From: Fasciola hepatica
Lineage: Eukaryota > Platyhelminthes > Trematoda > Plagiorchiida > Fasciolidae
Reading direction: 5' to 3'
DNA: 64,000 bases
Assembly: GCA_948099385.1 (NCBI GenBank)
Contig: CANUEZ040000161.1
Span: 2,294,001-2,358,000, forward strand
Shown one piece after another: positions 23,120 to 33,515 of this stretch. The notes below the pieces were generated by a model. That model did no database searches and was not told where the DNA came from. It saw only the letters and a list, made by a program, of their open reading frames with translations. Positions within the stretch are counted from its first letter, which is position 1. Each line of letters starts with the position of its first letter. The translations under genes were made by a program, and so were the position numbers.

Positions 23120-25340
23120 AGGGGAAGGTGGCAGAAAATCAGTGCAGTACCCCGATAAAGAATCAAAATCCATAGAAATGTCGAAGAATCCACCATAAAT
23201 GCAGAAAATTTCCAACAAGAGTCTCTGTTAAGCCTCATTTCGGAATATTCATAAGCATAACTCCCACATACTTCAGATACTTAAATCTGTCCAATCATGG
23301 ATGCATAAAATTTCAGAGCTAATGTTCCACGATGAAAAACTATGACAATAATCATTATAGACAACTACTGTCCTTTTAAACTGCTTGTTATGAATTTGGG
23401 TATTTCATTTGTTTTATTGCACTCCCATTACGGCCCCCAGTTTTTGGCGGTGGTTGTTCGTCGTCACTGCTCCACCAGGGTTGTTAAACACTGCACCGCG
23501 TTTAGTCACTTTTTGCAATTCTCCGATGGATATACGCGACGTATTCTCATGCATCTCTCCATCTTTGTATGGAAAAACATACCCTGAACCGGTTGGCTAT
23601 TCCAGAACTACAATATGAAGGTGCACGAAGCAGATTGCAGTGCACCAGGGTCAATAAGGTCGATTTCAATTCACCGCCCATATCGAACGACGGTGTACAA
23701 AGTTAGCCGTTGTGACGTTTGTCACAATTTTGCAGGCCATTGTTCCGATTCAACAAGTAACGAGTCAGATGATTCAACTGGTGACATCGACAGTCCTGTA
23801 ACAACGAAGGGCTCACCTGTAACAGTTGCGGAGGAACAAGTCATAGTTGCTACTACCTATGTGTCAGGTAATCCATGTTGAACTGGTAAATATTAATAGT
23901 TACGTGCGTACCAAACAAGGAACCGGCTTCAATTGATTTGGCTGCGACCACTTTCACGAACGGTACGCTTCATAGTGATCAGCAATATACGCGGCATAGT
24001 TATCACTCAGGGTTAGAGAAACTAAATTTGAAACATGGAGCAAAAGAATAAGTATGCTTGCAGAAGGTAACTAGGTTTGTAAATTTATATTTTCCGGTCT
24101 TTCCTCTGGCCAGGGATGTTGTAAGGCAGCTCAAGCTGCAATATAAATGCATTCATTGGTGGCCGATTTGAGGATTCTATCACGAGCTCTGAGACAAACA
24201 AGGCCTGACTTACTATTGGATCCGAGATTGTTGATTGGGTCACCAAGGAGGATCCAAAACAAAGTGGTGGCCCCGGTGGACATGTGCATTTTGGACCAAG
24301 TGAAAGGCAATGCTCAAAAGGGTTGTACCACTGCCATAGATATACCTTACGCGGCTGTTGCATCCAATGCCGACCCATTTTCCCGTCCACCACCGGAAAG
24401 CTACACTGTGCTGTTGATTCTCGAAATCGTCGCCAAGGCAGTCACTTCACTATCAGTTCCTCGTTTGAAGTGCTATCGGTGGATGATAGCCCTGCTTCCG
24501 AACGACTACGTACACAGTGTTTGTTTCGGAATAATGCGACCATTAATCGGTCTTTGTCATGGACTTAGTTCTGGATGTAGACCCATCTTGGATGTCACTG
24601 GCGTGCAAAAAGGAGCAAACACTTGTAAGCCATAGAAAAGTATGACTTGTTTCCAGCTGTCACCATATGCGTACCAGTAATTTCTTTACTTCCCCAGGTG
24701 TGAAGTTATGGCGCACCCAGTGATACCAATGACGTCAACCCCCGTCGGGACACTGCGAGACATTATATACTATATATAAGTATAATATAAATTGTGGTGT
24801 TCTGTTCCCAGTGAGACTTAAACAGTATCGAAGATAACAAATGTAAAAGACCAAGTTTCCGAATATAGTACTTATGGGGAAACTGGGGTTTGTGTGTTCA
24901 AGCTCGGATGTTGCGTCCGATGTTTGCAGCTACAATGAACGACCTCACATCTCGTGTTGTCGAGATACAGGAAATGTTAGAGGATCTTAAACCTCAATTT
25001 GCAAATTTGAGCAATGCGGGTGCATCAGCTCAGCTGTTTCATTGCAGTATTCCTGTGCGGAATGCATGGGAGTTCAACAGGTCAAACGAAAATATGGAGA
25101 GCGAAACATTTTACGAACAAATAGTAACTTCATTCTTACGATTCTGCGATTCACATTTACGATTCCTGTTTGCCACAGGAACAAGAACTATCGATGAATG
25201 CATGTTTCGGATTATGCAGCCGTTTATTTAGAACTCTGGTAGCAAAACCGCTCTGAAACCGATCGGTTTTTGGTCGATTTTTGAGCTGTTTTTACTATTA
25301 CGCTGACCCGAGCGAATTATGCCAGTCGTTTAAAACGGGG
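23120..25340. other. Unassigned region, possible eroded coding sequence
   Basis: Plus-strand frames at 23615-23881, 24147-24635 and 24890-25231 are longer than neighbouring noise, but only the last resembles a domain (see its own entry). Intron-like acceptors (TTTACTTCCCCAG before 24700) are possible. I cannot build a gene from them. A 14-bp perfect palindrome, AAACCGATCGGTTT, sits at 25256-25269. Confidence 0.35.
24890..25231 (+). CDS. Hypothetical protein fragment, DUF4806-like (weak)
   Basis: This 113-codon frame has a likely start at an internal Met near 24933 (MNDLTSRVVEIQEMLEDLKP), which begins a predicted short coiled coil. A segment then runs IPVRNAWEFNRSNENMES...FYEQIVTSFLRF...GTRTIDECMFRIM. 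That pattern, with a short variable stretch, a Leu/Phe-rich helix and a Gly-Thr turn before a final helix, is reminiscent of the DUF4806 domain of invertebrate and transposon-associated proteins. I cannot confirm it without a profile search. It ends 110 bp before element A. It may be an exon, part of an unrecognised transposon, or chance. Confidence 0.3.
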   Translation: MCVQARMLRPMFAATMNDLTSRVVEIQEMLEDLKPQFANLSNAGASAQLFHCSIPVRNAWEFNRSNENMESETFYEQIVTSFLRFCDSHLRFLFATGTRTIDECMFRIMQPFI

Positions 25341-25649
25341 TGTAGCGGTTGCCATCTTCGTTCATACTTTTACCACGTTTATTGTTTAACTGAACGCTGA
25401 CTGCCAAGCGCGGTTGCCATTTGACCGTTGCTCTTGCGCACGCTCTCACGCACACTCCTAAAATATACGCTAACCGCTATCTCTCCCAATCGCCTTCTCG
25501 TTCTCACGGGGCGCGGAGAATACCGTTCTGGTTAACATATTCGTACAGTGCCGAGCATTAGAGTAACGTGCAGGTGGTCCACGCAGCACAAAGGACCGAA
25601 GCACGCGTTTACTAAGGAAACCGCAAAGTAAGGTCTAACCAACCTTACA
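25341..25649 (+). repeat. Element A 5' LTR
   Basis: Starts TGTAGCGG, ends CCTTACA, 309 bp. It would carry the promoter and R region; no TATA box is obvious. The end may extend by two A's, because the related solo LTR at 50895 appears to end in TTACAAA. Confidence 0.92.
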
Positions 25650-25652
25650 AAT

Positions 25653-25671
25653 TGGTGAGCCCGACGTGATC
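25653..25671 (+). promoter_or_regulatory. Element A primer-binding site, tRNA-Trp-like
   Basis: TGGTGAGCCCGACGTGATC, four bases after the TG...CA end of the LTR. It matches the complement of the 3' end of animal tRNA-Trp (TGGTGACCCCGACGTGAT) except for a G in place of C at position 7. Elements B and C share that G. Use of tRNA-Trp is characteristic of the CsRn1 clade. Confidence 0.75.
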
Positions 25672-25907
25672 CGCAGGTCACGTGAGTTTCCTTGTTTTCT
25701 ACCGTTCAAGGTCCCGTCTGCGTACGTTTTTGTGTGTTTTATTGTTTCCCCATCTCTTGATTTTTTTTGGTCGGTTTACCAAATAATTTTTTTTTCGTCC
25801 ATACATATTTTGTGTGTCTAATTCGTCGCGATTTTTTTTAGCGAAGACTATAGTGCCCCATTTTTCGTTGATTTCTTTTCCCGTCTGTATTCCATAAAGT
25901 AATCGCT

Positions 25908-28580
25908 ATGTCTGCCGAACGGAAATCCTGCTCAGACCCCACCGTTGGGGCGATCACGCTGCACATACCGGCATTCACGCCTGCTGATCCAGAACTCTGG
26001 TTCACGCTGGTTGAGTTAGAATTCGAAAACTGCCGTATAACCAGTGACGCCAGCCGTTTCAGGTGGGTAGCAAGCCGCCTCCCGCCGGAGGTCACGCTGC
26101 AAGTAAGGGAAGTAATAATCTCTTCCCGAAGCTATGAGGCCTTAAAGGAGGCCGTCATTGCCCGCACGACCCCAACACAGGACCAACGTATGCAACAACT
26201 TCAAAACGTTGAGCTTGGAAGTAGGAAGCCCTCCGAACTGCTGCGTGAGATGCAGCGCTTGAGAGGACCGACGGTAGGCGAGGACCCGCTCTTAAGGGAA
26301 CTTTGGCTGCAGCGTTTGCCGCACAACATCCCAGTTTTACTAAGTGCCACGCGCAAGTGTTCACTAGGGGAAACTGCAGCAATAGCTGATGGCATTTTGT
26401 CACGATACAACCCCGCTGTAGCTAGAGTAACCAGGTCCTCCGTCACAACGGTGCCTGCCCTGCCAACATCTAACGACCTCGCGTCAGTTTTGTCTAGAAT
26501 TGACGCGAGCCTGCAACGCTTAGCAGTTAGAAGTGGGTCACAGGAGCAGCACCGCGCACGCTCACCTAGGCGCCATAGTCCGTCATTGCGACGACCTTTC
26601 GGCTCTTCAAAAGAGGGTTATTGTAAATACCACAGTCGTTTTGGTGAGGGAGTTAAACGATGCGAACGAGGGTGTACGTTTCCCGGGGCTCATCAGGGAA
26701 ACAACCCCCGGCCCGTGGTAGCGACCCACAAAGCCGGGTATCAGACCAACAGTCGTCTTTTGAACGTAAGGGACATCATTTCAAATAACCTATTTCTTGT
26801 AGATACCGGTGCCGAAGTGGGCGTCCTTCCCCGAGCGAAAGATGACAATAGCACGCCGCAGGCCCAAACACTACGCGCTGCCAATGGCACGGCCATCCCA
26901 ACGTTTGGCCAGCGGTCGCTCACCTTAAACTTAGGTTTGAAGCGTAATTTTCGTTGGGTATTCATCATCGCCGATGTCCCGTACCCAATTCTAGGCATTG
27001 ACTTCCTGCAGCATTTTGACTTGTTAGTTGATGCACGGCGCCGCAGAGTGGTGGATCGTCAGACCACTCTCGCTGTTGCGGGTTGTAATTCGCGAGTGAA
27101 CCACGTCACGCCTTTTTACGTCCAACCACCGGCACACGAACCTTATAGCGAACTCATCGCCGCCTACCCAGCCATGTTTCGGCAGGCCGGGCCTCTCCCA
27201 GCGGTGACGACCAGTGTCACTCACCATATCGATACTAAGGGACCCCCAGTGTTCAGTAGGCCGCGTCGGTTAGCACCAGACAAGCTTCGTATTGCACAGG
27301 CTGAATTCGAACATATGCTAGAACTGGGTATAATACGCCCTTCTAGTAGCCCTTGGGCTTCCCCTCTTCATATGGTTCCTAAGTCTAGTGGCGACTGGCG
27401 ACCCTGTGGTGATTACAGAGCGCTTAACAAAGTCACCGTCCCTGACCGATACCCGATTCCCCATATACAGGACCTTGCTTCGTCTTTATCAGGTTGCTCC
27501 GTCTTCAGCCGTATCGATTTAGTTCGTGCGTACAACCAGATCCCGGTAGCAGAGGCCGATATCCCTAAAACTGCCGTCACTACGCCTTTCGGGCTGTTCG
27601 AGTTTCTGCGAATGCCGTTTGGACTCAGCAATGCAGCCCAGAACTTTCAACGGTTCATGCACGAGGCAACTCGGGGTTTGAAAAATGTCCACGTATACCT
27701 GGATGATATTTTGGTGGCGAGTTCTTCAGAGCAAGAGCACGCTACACACTTACGAGCACTTTTCGAACGCCTTAGCCAGCACGGCGTTACGATCAATATC
27801 GCGAAATGCGAATTAGGCCGGTCTGATATCACTTTCATAGGACATTCTATTTCATCCTCGGGTATCCGCCCTCTGTCAGATAAAGTTTCCGCTATTCGCG
27901 ACTACCCTGAACCCCAATCTTTTCGCCAGTTGCGTCAGTTTGCCGGCCTGGTGAATTTCTACCGCCGATTTATTCCTCACTGTGCGGAAATGATGCAACC
28001 CCTCACCGACCTGTTGCGCGGAGGTAAGCGGAAGTTCGTGTTTCCCGACACGGCACAAGCCGCATTTGCCTTGGTCAAGGATGCTGTCGCCAACACAGCA
28101 CTCCTTACACACCCCGACCCTTTGGCTCCTATTTCGGTAGTGACGGATGCCTCGGACACAGCGGTTGGAGCAGTACTGCAACAGTTCGTGGGCGATTCTT
28201 GGCAACCTTTAGCATTCTTCTCCAAGCGCCTACAACCCGCGGAATCAAGGTACAGCACGTTCGGTAGAGAGTTATTAGCCATCTACTTGGGAATTCGTCA
28301 TTTTCGACACGCACTCGAAGGCCGTTCGTTCACGGTGTTTACAGACCACAAGCCTTTGGTTTACGCACTAAAGTCAGCTTCGGATCGATACTCACCACGC
28401 GAGATTCGCCACTTAGACTTTGTCTCACAGTTTACTGTGGACATACGACACGTCTCTGGGGTACTTAATCCCGTCGCAGACGCCTTATCGCGCGTATATC
28501 AACTAAGTCTGTCACAGACGCCTAACATCAACTTGGACGCAATGGCACAGGCTCAAACTATGTACCCTGACATCGAATGA
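25908..28580 (+). CDS. Element A Gag-protease-RT-RNase H, ends at nonsense codon
   Basis: An 890-codon frame from ATG 25908. Gag occupies about residues 1-260 and ends with a C-X2-H-X9-C-X3-C finger (about 239-257), the CHCC type of CsRn1-like elements. Protease has VDTGA near residue 298 and ILGIDFL near 363. RT has a motif A region, [14 protein letters not shown], and YLDD near 597-600. RNase H has TDASD near 747 and TDHKPL near 811, and ends with ADALSRV. Unlike element B, gag and pol are in one frame, although a GGGAAAC heptamer remains at 26696-26702. The frame stops at TGA 28578-28580, directly before integrase, and stays open in the same frame afterwards. The sister copy C has CGA there, so the stop is a single transition. 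Confidence 0.92.
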   Translation: MSAERKSCSDPTVGAITLHIPAFTPADPELWFTLVELEFENCRITSDASRFRWVASRLPPEVTLQVREVIISSRSYEALKEAVIARTTPTQDQRMQQLQNVELGSRKPSELLREMQRLRGPTVGEDPLLRELWLQRLPHNIPVLLSATRKCSLGETAAIADGILSRYNPAVARVTRSSVTTVPALPTSNDLASVLSRIDASLQRLAVRSGSQEQHRARSPRRHSPSLRRPFGSSKEGYCKYHSRFGEGVKRCERGCTFPGAHQGNNPRPVVATHKAGYQTNSRLLNVRDIISNNLFLVDTGAEVGVLPRAKDDNSTPQAQTLRAANGTAIPTFGQRSLTLNLGLKRNFRWVFIIADVPYPILGIDFLQHFDLLVDARRRRVVDRQTTLAVAGCNSRVNHVTPFYVQPPAHEPYSELIAAYPAMFRQAGPLPAVTTSVTHHIDTKGPPVFSRPRRLAPDKLRIAQAEFEHMLELGIIRPSSSPWASPLHMVPKSSGDWRPCGDYRALNKVTVPDRYPIPHIQDLASSLSGCSVFSRIDLVRAYNQIPVAEADIPKTAVTTPFGLFEFLRMPFGLSNAAQNFQRFMHEATRGLKNVHVYLDDILVASSSEQEHATHLRALFERLSQHGVTINIAKCELGRSDITFIGHSISSSGIRPLSDKVSAIRDYPEPQSFRQLRQFAGLVNFYRRFIPHCAEMMQPLTDLLRGGKRKFVFPDTAQAAFALVKDAVANTALLTHPDPLAPISVVTDASDTAVGAVLQQFVGDSWQPLAFFSKRLQPAESRYSTFGRELLAIYLGIRHFRHALEGRSFTVFTDHKPLVYALKSASDRYSPREIRHLDFVSQFTVDIRHVSGVLNPVADALSRVYQLSLSQTPNINLDAMAQAQTMYPDIE

Positions 28581-29891
28581 CTTCGACAAAACGGTTCTTT
28601 GAGTTTAACCACAGTGCCTATCCCAGCTTCCCAGAATACCATCGTGTGCGATGTGTCGCAAGGTCGCCCTAGGCCAGTAGTTCCTGCTGCCTACCGTTAT
28701 CCTACGTTCCTGACACTCCATAATCTGGCTCATCCGGGTGTGACTGCCTCGGTGAAACTGATAACTGAGCGTTTTGTTTGGCACAATGTCAAACCAGATG
28801 TCCGTCAATGGGCTCGTGCTTGTCTGCAGTGTCAACGTGTTAAGACCCATAGGCACACTAAGGCGGCGTTAGCCAGGTTCCCAGAACCTGAAACACGTTT
28901 TCATCATGTGCACGTCGACCTCGTAGGACCACTCCCACCTTCGCTTGGGTACGTTTACATACTCACATGCGTGGATCGTTTTACTCGCTGGCCGCAGGCC
29001 ATCCCTATCCCTCGTCCCACGTCGGAAGACGCCGCGAAAGCTTTTCTGACCGGTTGGGTTAGTCATTTCGGTTGCCCGGCAATAGTGACCACCGATCGCG
29101 ATCCACACTTTGACGGCGCTTTCGGCAGCCTACTCGCTACGCTCGGTTGCCAACACGTTAAAACGACAGCTTACCACCCCCAGGCTAATGGTATGGTTGA
29201 GCGTTTCCACCGGCAATTAAAAGCCGCCCTTCGAGCAAACGGTAACCCCCTTTGGAGTGAAACACTACCATTAGCACTCTTAAGCCTGCGTAGTACCGTT
29301 AAGGAGGAGTTACACACAACACCGGCCGTACTGGTATATGGCTGTACACTTCGTCTGCCTGGGGAGTTGGTAGCCCCCTCACCAACCGTGACTTTCGACT
29401 ACGGTAACTATGCTCAGCGCCTTACGCAGCACATGCGAGTGCTCAAGGCCAGTGCGCCGCGTGAACAACAGTCTACAAGTTTTGTCCCAACTGCGTTAGG
29501 AACCGCTACTCACGTATTCCTTCGCGTTGATGGCGTTCGATCACCACTACAAGCGCCATACACTGGCCCGTTTCGGGTGATAAAACGTAGGGCAAAGACA
29601 TTTGTCATAGATATCAGCGGACGACACGACACCGTATCTATCGATCGTCTCAAGCCTGCCGTCATGGAGTGCGAGCCGCTCGGCCAATTTACACCTACTC
29701 AAGCCGCTCAGTCACCTGCATCGAGCGAGTTACCACTCGAACCACCCCCAAATACGCCTAGTGAGGACTCGGCAGCTAGTCCATCAGATTCTCCAACCGT
29801 ACCCGCAACGCGAAGTAGCCGTCGCGGTCGCCAACTACGAAATCCCGTCCGCTTCGCCGATTTTGTGACGATTTTTACAACCGATTTTTAG
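28581..29891 (+). CDS. Element A integrase, in frame after the nonsense codon
   Basis: Same frame as the upstream gag-pol. The zinc-binding region HNLAH ... CLQC lies at about 28720-28835. Core acidic residues sit in HVDLVGPLP (near 28911), TTDRDPHF (near 29089) and the [12 protein letters not shown] segment (near 29177-29210). B reads DRGSHF at the second site, as is usual, so A has a change next to the aspartate. The C-terminal part holds GPFRVIKR and a basic tail rich in Arg. Without readthrough, integrase would not be made as part of the polyprotein; the first ATG (28599) has no visible initiation context of its own. Confidence 0.88.
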   Translation, partial: LRQNGSLSLTTVPIPASQNTIVCDVSQGRPRPVVPAAYRYPTFLTLHNLAHPGVTASVKLITERFVWHNVKPDVRQWARACLQCQRVKTHRHTKAALARFPEPETRFHHVHVDLVGPLPPSLGYVYILTCVDRFTRWPQAIPIPRPTSEDAAKAFLTGWVSHFGCPAIVTTDRDPHFDGAFGSLLATLGCQHVKTTAYHPQANGMVERFHRQLKAALRANGNPLWSETLPLALLSLRSTVKEELHTTPAVLVYGCTLRLPGELVAPSPTVTFDYGNYAQRLTQHMRVLKASAPREQQSTSFVPTALGTATHVFLRVDGVRSPLQAPYTGPFRVIKRRAKTFVIDISGRHDTVSIDRLKPAVMECEPLGQFTPTQAAQSPASSELPLEPPPNTPSEDSAASPSDSPTVPATRSSRRGRQLRNPVRFADFVTIFTTDF

Positions 29892-30416
29892 CAATAAGTT
29901 GGGAAGTTCGCCATGGATTTACCAAACAACAGACCCGTGAAATTACAATCGGTAGTTATGATTTCATTTTCTTCTGGTCTCCTGGCGACTACAACAACAC
30001 CGAACATCGTTTTTGTGTTGTTATTACGGTCCAACATCCGCCGGCGCCCTCAGGCGCTATTTTGTTCCAGTTTACCTTGCCCTCTCTCAGACAGATCTAA
30101 CAAGTCACATTGGCTTCATCCGTAGCCTGGCTGACTCCCGTGCACGTTCAAGGAGCCAACCGCTCACTGGACAACGGGACGATTGGTCAGCCTGGCACTG
30201 GAGACGGCAACTGGACGCCTTTTTGGATGGACCTGACGAGGCATTTTCCGGCTTGCATTCGTATGAGACCCGCGGGCACCAAAACATAGTTGGACCCACG
30301 CACATCGGACCTCGAGAGTGCAGGCACCGGTAAACTCATCAGCAGTCGTTCGACGTCAACAACAATATAACGGAGAAGCTATGAGGAGTTCCTGGACAAC
30401 CAATAATTCCGGCTTA

Positions 30417-30464
30417 CCATCACGATCGAAGCCCAACTCCGTCGGACTTCTAGGAGGAGGCCCC
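30417..30464 (+). promoter_or_regulatory. Element A polypurine tract and conserved 3' block
   Basis: AGGAGGAGGCCCC directly precedes the 3' LTR and is the likely plus-strand primer. It lies within a block of about 48 bp that is nearly the same in element B (48325-48372), although the LTRs of A and B are unrelated beyond TGTAG. The 570 bp between the pol stop and this block are otherwise non-coding. Confidence 0.7.
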
Positions 30465-30773
30465 TGTAGCGGTTGCCATCTTCGTTCATACTTTTACCAC
30501 GTTTATTGTTTAACTGAACGCTGACTGCCAAGCGCGGTTGCCATTTGACCGTTGCTCTTGCGCACGCTCTCGCGCACACTCCTGAAATATTCGCTAACCA
30601 CTATCTCTCCCAATCGCCTTCTCGTTCTCACGGGGCGCGGAGAATACCGTTCTGGTTAACATATTCGTACAGTGCCGAGCATTAGAGTAACGTGCAGGTG
30701 GTCCACGCAGCACAAAGGACCGAAGCACGCGTTTACTAAGGAAACCGCAAAGTAAGGTCTAACCAGCCATACA
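30465..30773 (+). repeat. Element A 3' LTR
   Basis: 309 bp, TGTAGCGG to CATACA, six differences from the 5' LTR by eye. GGGG follows. Confidence 0.92.
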
Positions 30774-31870
30774 GGGGGATATGTTCAGTTGATTTCTGTC
30801 AACTTTCTCAAATGATGTTTTATGATGCTCTGTTTCTTCTGTTTCTCAAGTTATGATTTTCCAAACAGTTGTCCCTATTTTCTCCTTTTCGTGGGCATAA
30901 AATAGAGTGATCTAAAACGATGTATATCAGGGTTTTTCAATGGATTAAAACAATATATCTAAACCAAATTCCAACTAAGCATTGTACACTACTCCGGTTG
31001 TCGATTTCCTTCGCGTCAATCCAGTCTTGATCCGTGTAAAAAGGGCTACCAAACAAACCGATCGAAAACCGATGTTAATAACCGGCTGTATGGTACAAGG
31101 GATTATCTGCGAAAGTTAAATTGGCGGAGTGTTCTTCGGCAATACTCATTTGAAAATACAAGTGTTTGCAGAATAATTGTCGGTGATTGTGACGGTTTTT
31201 TATCTCCTTCTGTATTTGAAAGCTCTCTAACTAAGACCAATTTTTCTAGGGCTACAACCCCTCCCATGAGCGAGAAAATAGTATTGAGTGCAGCCATGTA
31301 GACCGAATGAGGTTGCGAGCACCGATTCATCTTTCGACACGTCGCGGTATCAACTGTTTGTGTTGGGTTCGTGATTCGATCATTGTTAATTTCTTAACCG
31401 TTGCCTAACTATCCGACAGGTCTATTGGTAAAGTTAAAAATTATAACCAGATTTTGTACTACCCTGGTTCAACAAAAATCAGTGTCATTTCCCTGGTTCC
31501 TGAATCTGTAAAACGCACCGCAAGAACACCTGGGTGAGTAGCAACTGTTCGCTGAAAATCCCAGTGTACGCGAATGCATCCAGTTAACAAAATACAACGG
31601 TGTTTCGTAAAACATGTTTATATGAACTTCTTTTTCTACGGTAATAACTATTTTAAAGCGTCGGGCCTTTGCATGCATTTTGATGATTAATTCCGCTCAG
31701 TGGTGTGTGCAGAATTACGGTTAAGATTATTATCACGTCGGTGGTAAACCTCCATTATATCCTAGAATAATAGTGTAATAATTAGGGAATACGTGTGTTT
31801 AGGTGTACTGAGTCTAAATAAGTATTTAAAACTAATTGGGATTGGTGGGGTCCGTTTTAATCAATTTCGG
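30774..31870. other. No gene recognised
   Basis: AT-rich sequence with short frames only. It is the continuation of the target region that received element A. Confidence 0.4.
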
Positions 31871-31972
31871 TGACTGTCACTTGGACATCTCCTGACAGTC
31901 ACCTGAGTGTCCCTTTGGTTGGTTCAAAGGGGACACTCAGGGGACGGCCAGGGTACACTCAGGTGACGGTCG
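31871..31972. repeat. Foldback of four ~21-bp units (two direct, two inverted)
   Basis: Two direct copies of a unit close to TGACAGTCACCTGAGTGTCC are followed by two inverted copies. The inner pair forms a 16-bp stem (31902-31917 with 31925-31941, one bulged G) around a 7-nt loop; the outer pair can extend the structure to about 100 nt. The same arm sequence appears in the hairpin at 23089-23119. It is probably a short palindromic repeat family, not a gene. Confidence 0.65.
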
Positions 31973-32834
31973 TGTTGCTTGTGTTCGAACTACACCCTTG
32001 GTTTATATTTCCACCCATCATTGGCCTACGGAGTAGGAAAGGCTCTGGTGCAAGTTGTGTGCCAAGTATTAGGTTAGTCACGTTGTATGGTTTGTCTATC
32101 TTGTGCACAAAGTGTTACGTGTTTGTACCCGGGCGAATGTGGTGTTGGTAGGTTAGGTACCCCTGTAGCACGCAGCCTCTTTGTCAACGTCCATTTCTGA
32201 TCGGTTTCTTTAGCATAAATTCTTCCACAGGTTAAAAGTGGTTTGATAAAAAGACATAAACCACCGAATTATTGTACATTTTAGGTAGGTATGAAAATTT
32301 TGGAATGTCCCTTGATACTAAGTTACCGATCGTTCTATTTCTTGGGCCGTAAGATAGGTAATACAGGGATAATTGATAGAAATTCACAGCTTCGGAGAAA
32401 AAGGTGAACAAAGGAAAACTTAATTTTGGTAAGTTGACGTCAATTGATGGATCCTGTCATATTTCGCGTGATTCATCTGAACCGCTGGAAGACCGTCCAG
32501 AAACCGCTTCAAAACCGATCAGTACAACAGCACATGCCCCCGGGAAACCGACCAAAAGCTGATTGGTTCAGGAGCTGTTCTGCTATAACAGTACGGTGAG
32601 GGACTGTTGTGACAAGTCACTTTTCAGTGAGAACCAAAATATGTGGTTCAGACAGAACCTATGCTAGCCTTTATGGATAAAGTACATAATAAGGCCTTCT
32701 CCAACAACTGACAATAAGACGTTGGACCGCATGGCATACGGGAATTTCTGTGTAAAGCTATTGTCTCTACCATTTGGTTAATTAACTGGAGGCTTTACCG
32801 CCTTCTGGGTCACTTGCTTGTGCCAAGTCGGCCT
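31973..32834. other. No gene recognised
   Basis: Short frames only. The piece about 32480-32600 has loose similarity to about 25235-25300 (the AAACCGCT...AAACCGATC motif), hinting at another dispersed repeat. Confidence 0.35.
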
Positions 32835-33047
32835 GTAGCGACAACAATCTTCTTTCGTGCTTTTGACAAGTTTATTGTTTAACTGAACTCTGAGTGCCAA
32901 GCGCAGTTGCCACTGGACCTTTGATCTTGCACGCGAGCTCCAGAATACACGCAAATAGTAGCTCACCCAATCGCGTTTTTGATCTTGCTGGCCGAGGAGA
33001 ATATGGTTCTGGTTAACACATGCTACAGCTTTAACGTGCATGTGTGG
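32835..33047 (+). repeat. Partial family-A LTR (5' portion)
   Basis: From TGTAGCGA it aligns with positions 1 to about 255 of the element A LTR, with a 15-bp deletion near the end. It overlaps in LTR coordinates with the second piece at 33397, so the two are not simply halves of one interrupted LTR. Confidence 0.65.
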
Positions 33048-33396
33048 AAATCCTCCCTAGCCGTTGCCATTTACTTGCATTGTTGAGACTGTACTCTTTA
33101 TCTTGCTGACCCTCGAACAAGCACAGTAAGCAACAACCACTACGCTTGAACAGTTTCTTATTTTGCTCATGTGCTGTGGCATATTTTTCATTCGAATTCG
33201 GACTGCCTTGACGATAGTACCTGACATTGACCCTTTGTTGAGTTCTGGTCCTCGTTGCTGGACGTTGTGGCCGTACAGTTGAGGTTTGTACATAGTTATA
33301 TGCGCAAAATTTGTTAATCCAGTACCGTAGAATCAGCGAATTAATTTTGTTCTGACTTTGGGATTCGGTAATTGGGCTACGCGTTACTCACGATCA
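33048..33396. repeat. Intervening sequence containing another LTR-like tail
   Basis: About 350 bp between two family-A LTR pieces. Its last ~80 bp (33316-33391) resemble 49715-49797, including TAGTA(C/T)CGTAGAAT, TTCTGACTT(T/C)GGGAT and GGCTACG. This is probably the tail of a second, related LTR family. Confidence 0.45.
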
Positions 33397-33515
33397 GGAT
33401 AACCATTACACAGTGCCGAGCATCAAAGTAACGTGCAGGTGGCCCAAGCAGTACAAATAACCGGAGAATGCGTTTAGTAAGGCATCCGCGAAGTAACATG
33501 TAGCAACCTTACAAC
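33397..33515 (+). repeat. Partial family-A LTR (3' portion) of element C
   Basis: Aligns with the last third of the element A LTR, through ACAGTGCCGAGCAT, GTAACGTGCAGGTGG and CCTTACA. It is followed at 33516 by TGGTGAGCTCGCCATGATCC, a decayed tRNA-Trp-like primer site. Confidence 0.7.

Larger units (their letters stand above)
25341..30773 (+). mobile_element. CsRn1-like Ty3/gypsy retrotransposon A
   Basis: A 5.43-kb element with two 309-bp LTRs, primer site, gag-protease-RT-RNase H-integrase order and a polypurine tract. By eye the LTRs differ at six positions (about 98% identity), so insertion was recent on an evolutionary scale. GGGG flanks both ends (25337-25340 and 30774-30777), a plausible 4-bp target duplication. 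The CHCC Gag finger, the tRNA-Trp-like primer site and the YLDD RT fit the CsRn1 clade. One in-frame TGA interrupts pol, so this copy is probably not autonomous. Confidence 0.93.

Noticed and set aside
25256..25269. 14-bp palindrome as an operator or insertion hot spot
   Set aside because: A single palindrome with no repeated context; nothing links it to element A's insertion 70 bp away.
26155..28314. Minus-strand frames opposite element A gag-pol
   Set aside because: Shadows of the plus-strand coding sequence; the same occurs opposite element B.
28578..28580. Programmed readthrough or selenocysteine at the TGA of element A
   Set aside because: The position (between RNase H and integrase) is not a known recoding site, and aligned copies have CGA or CAA.
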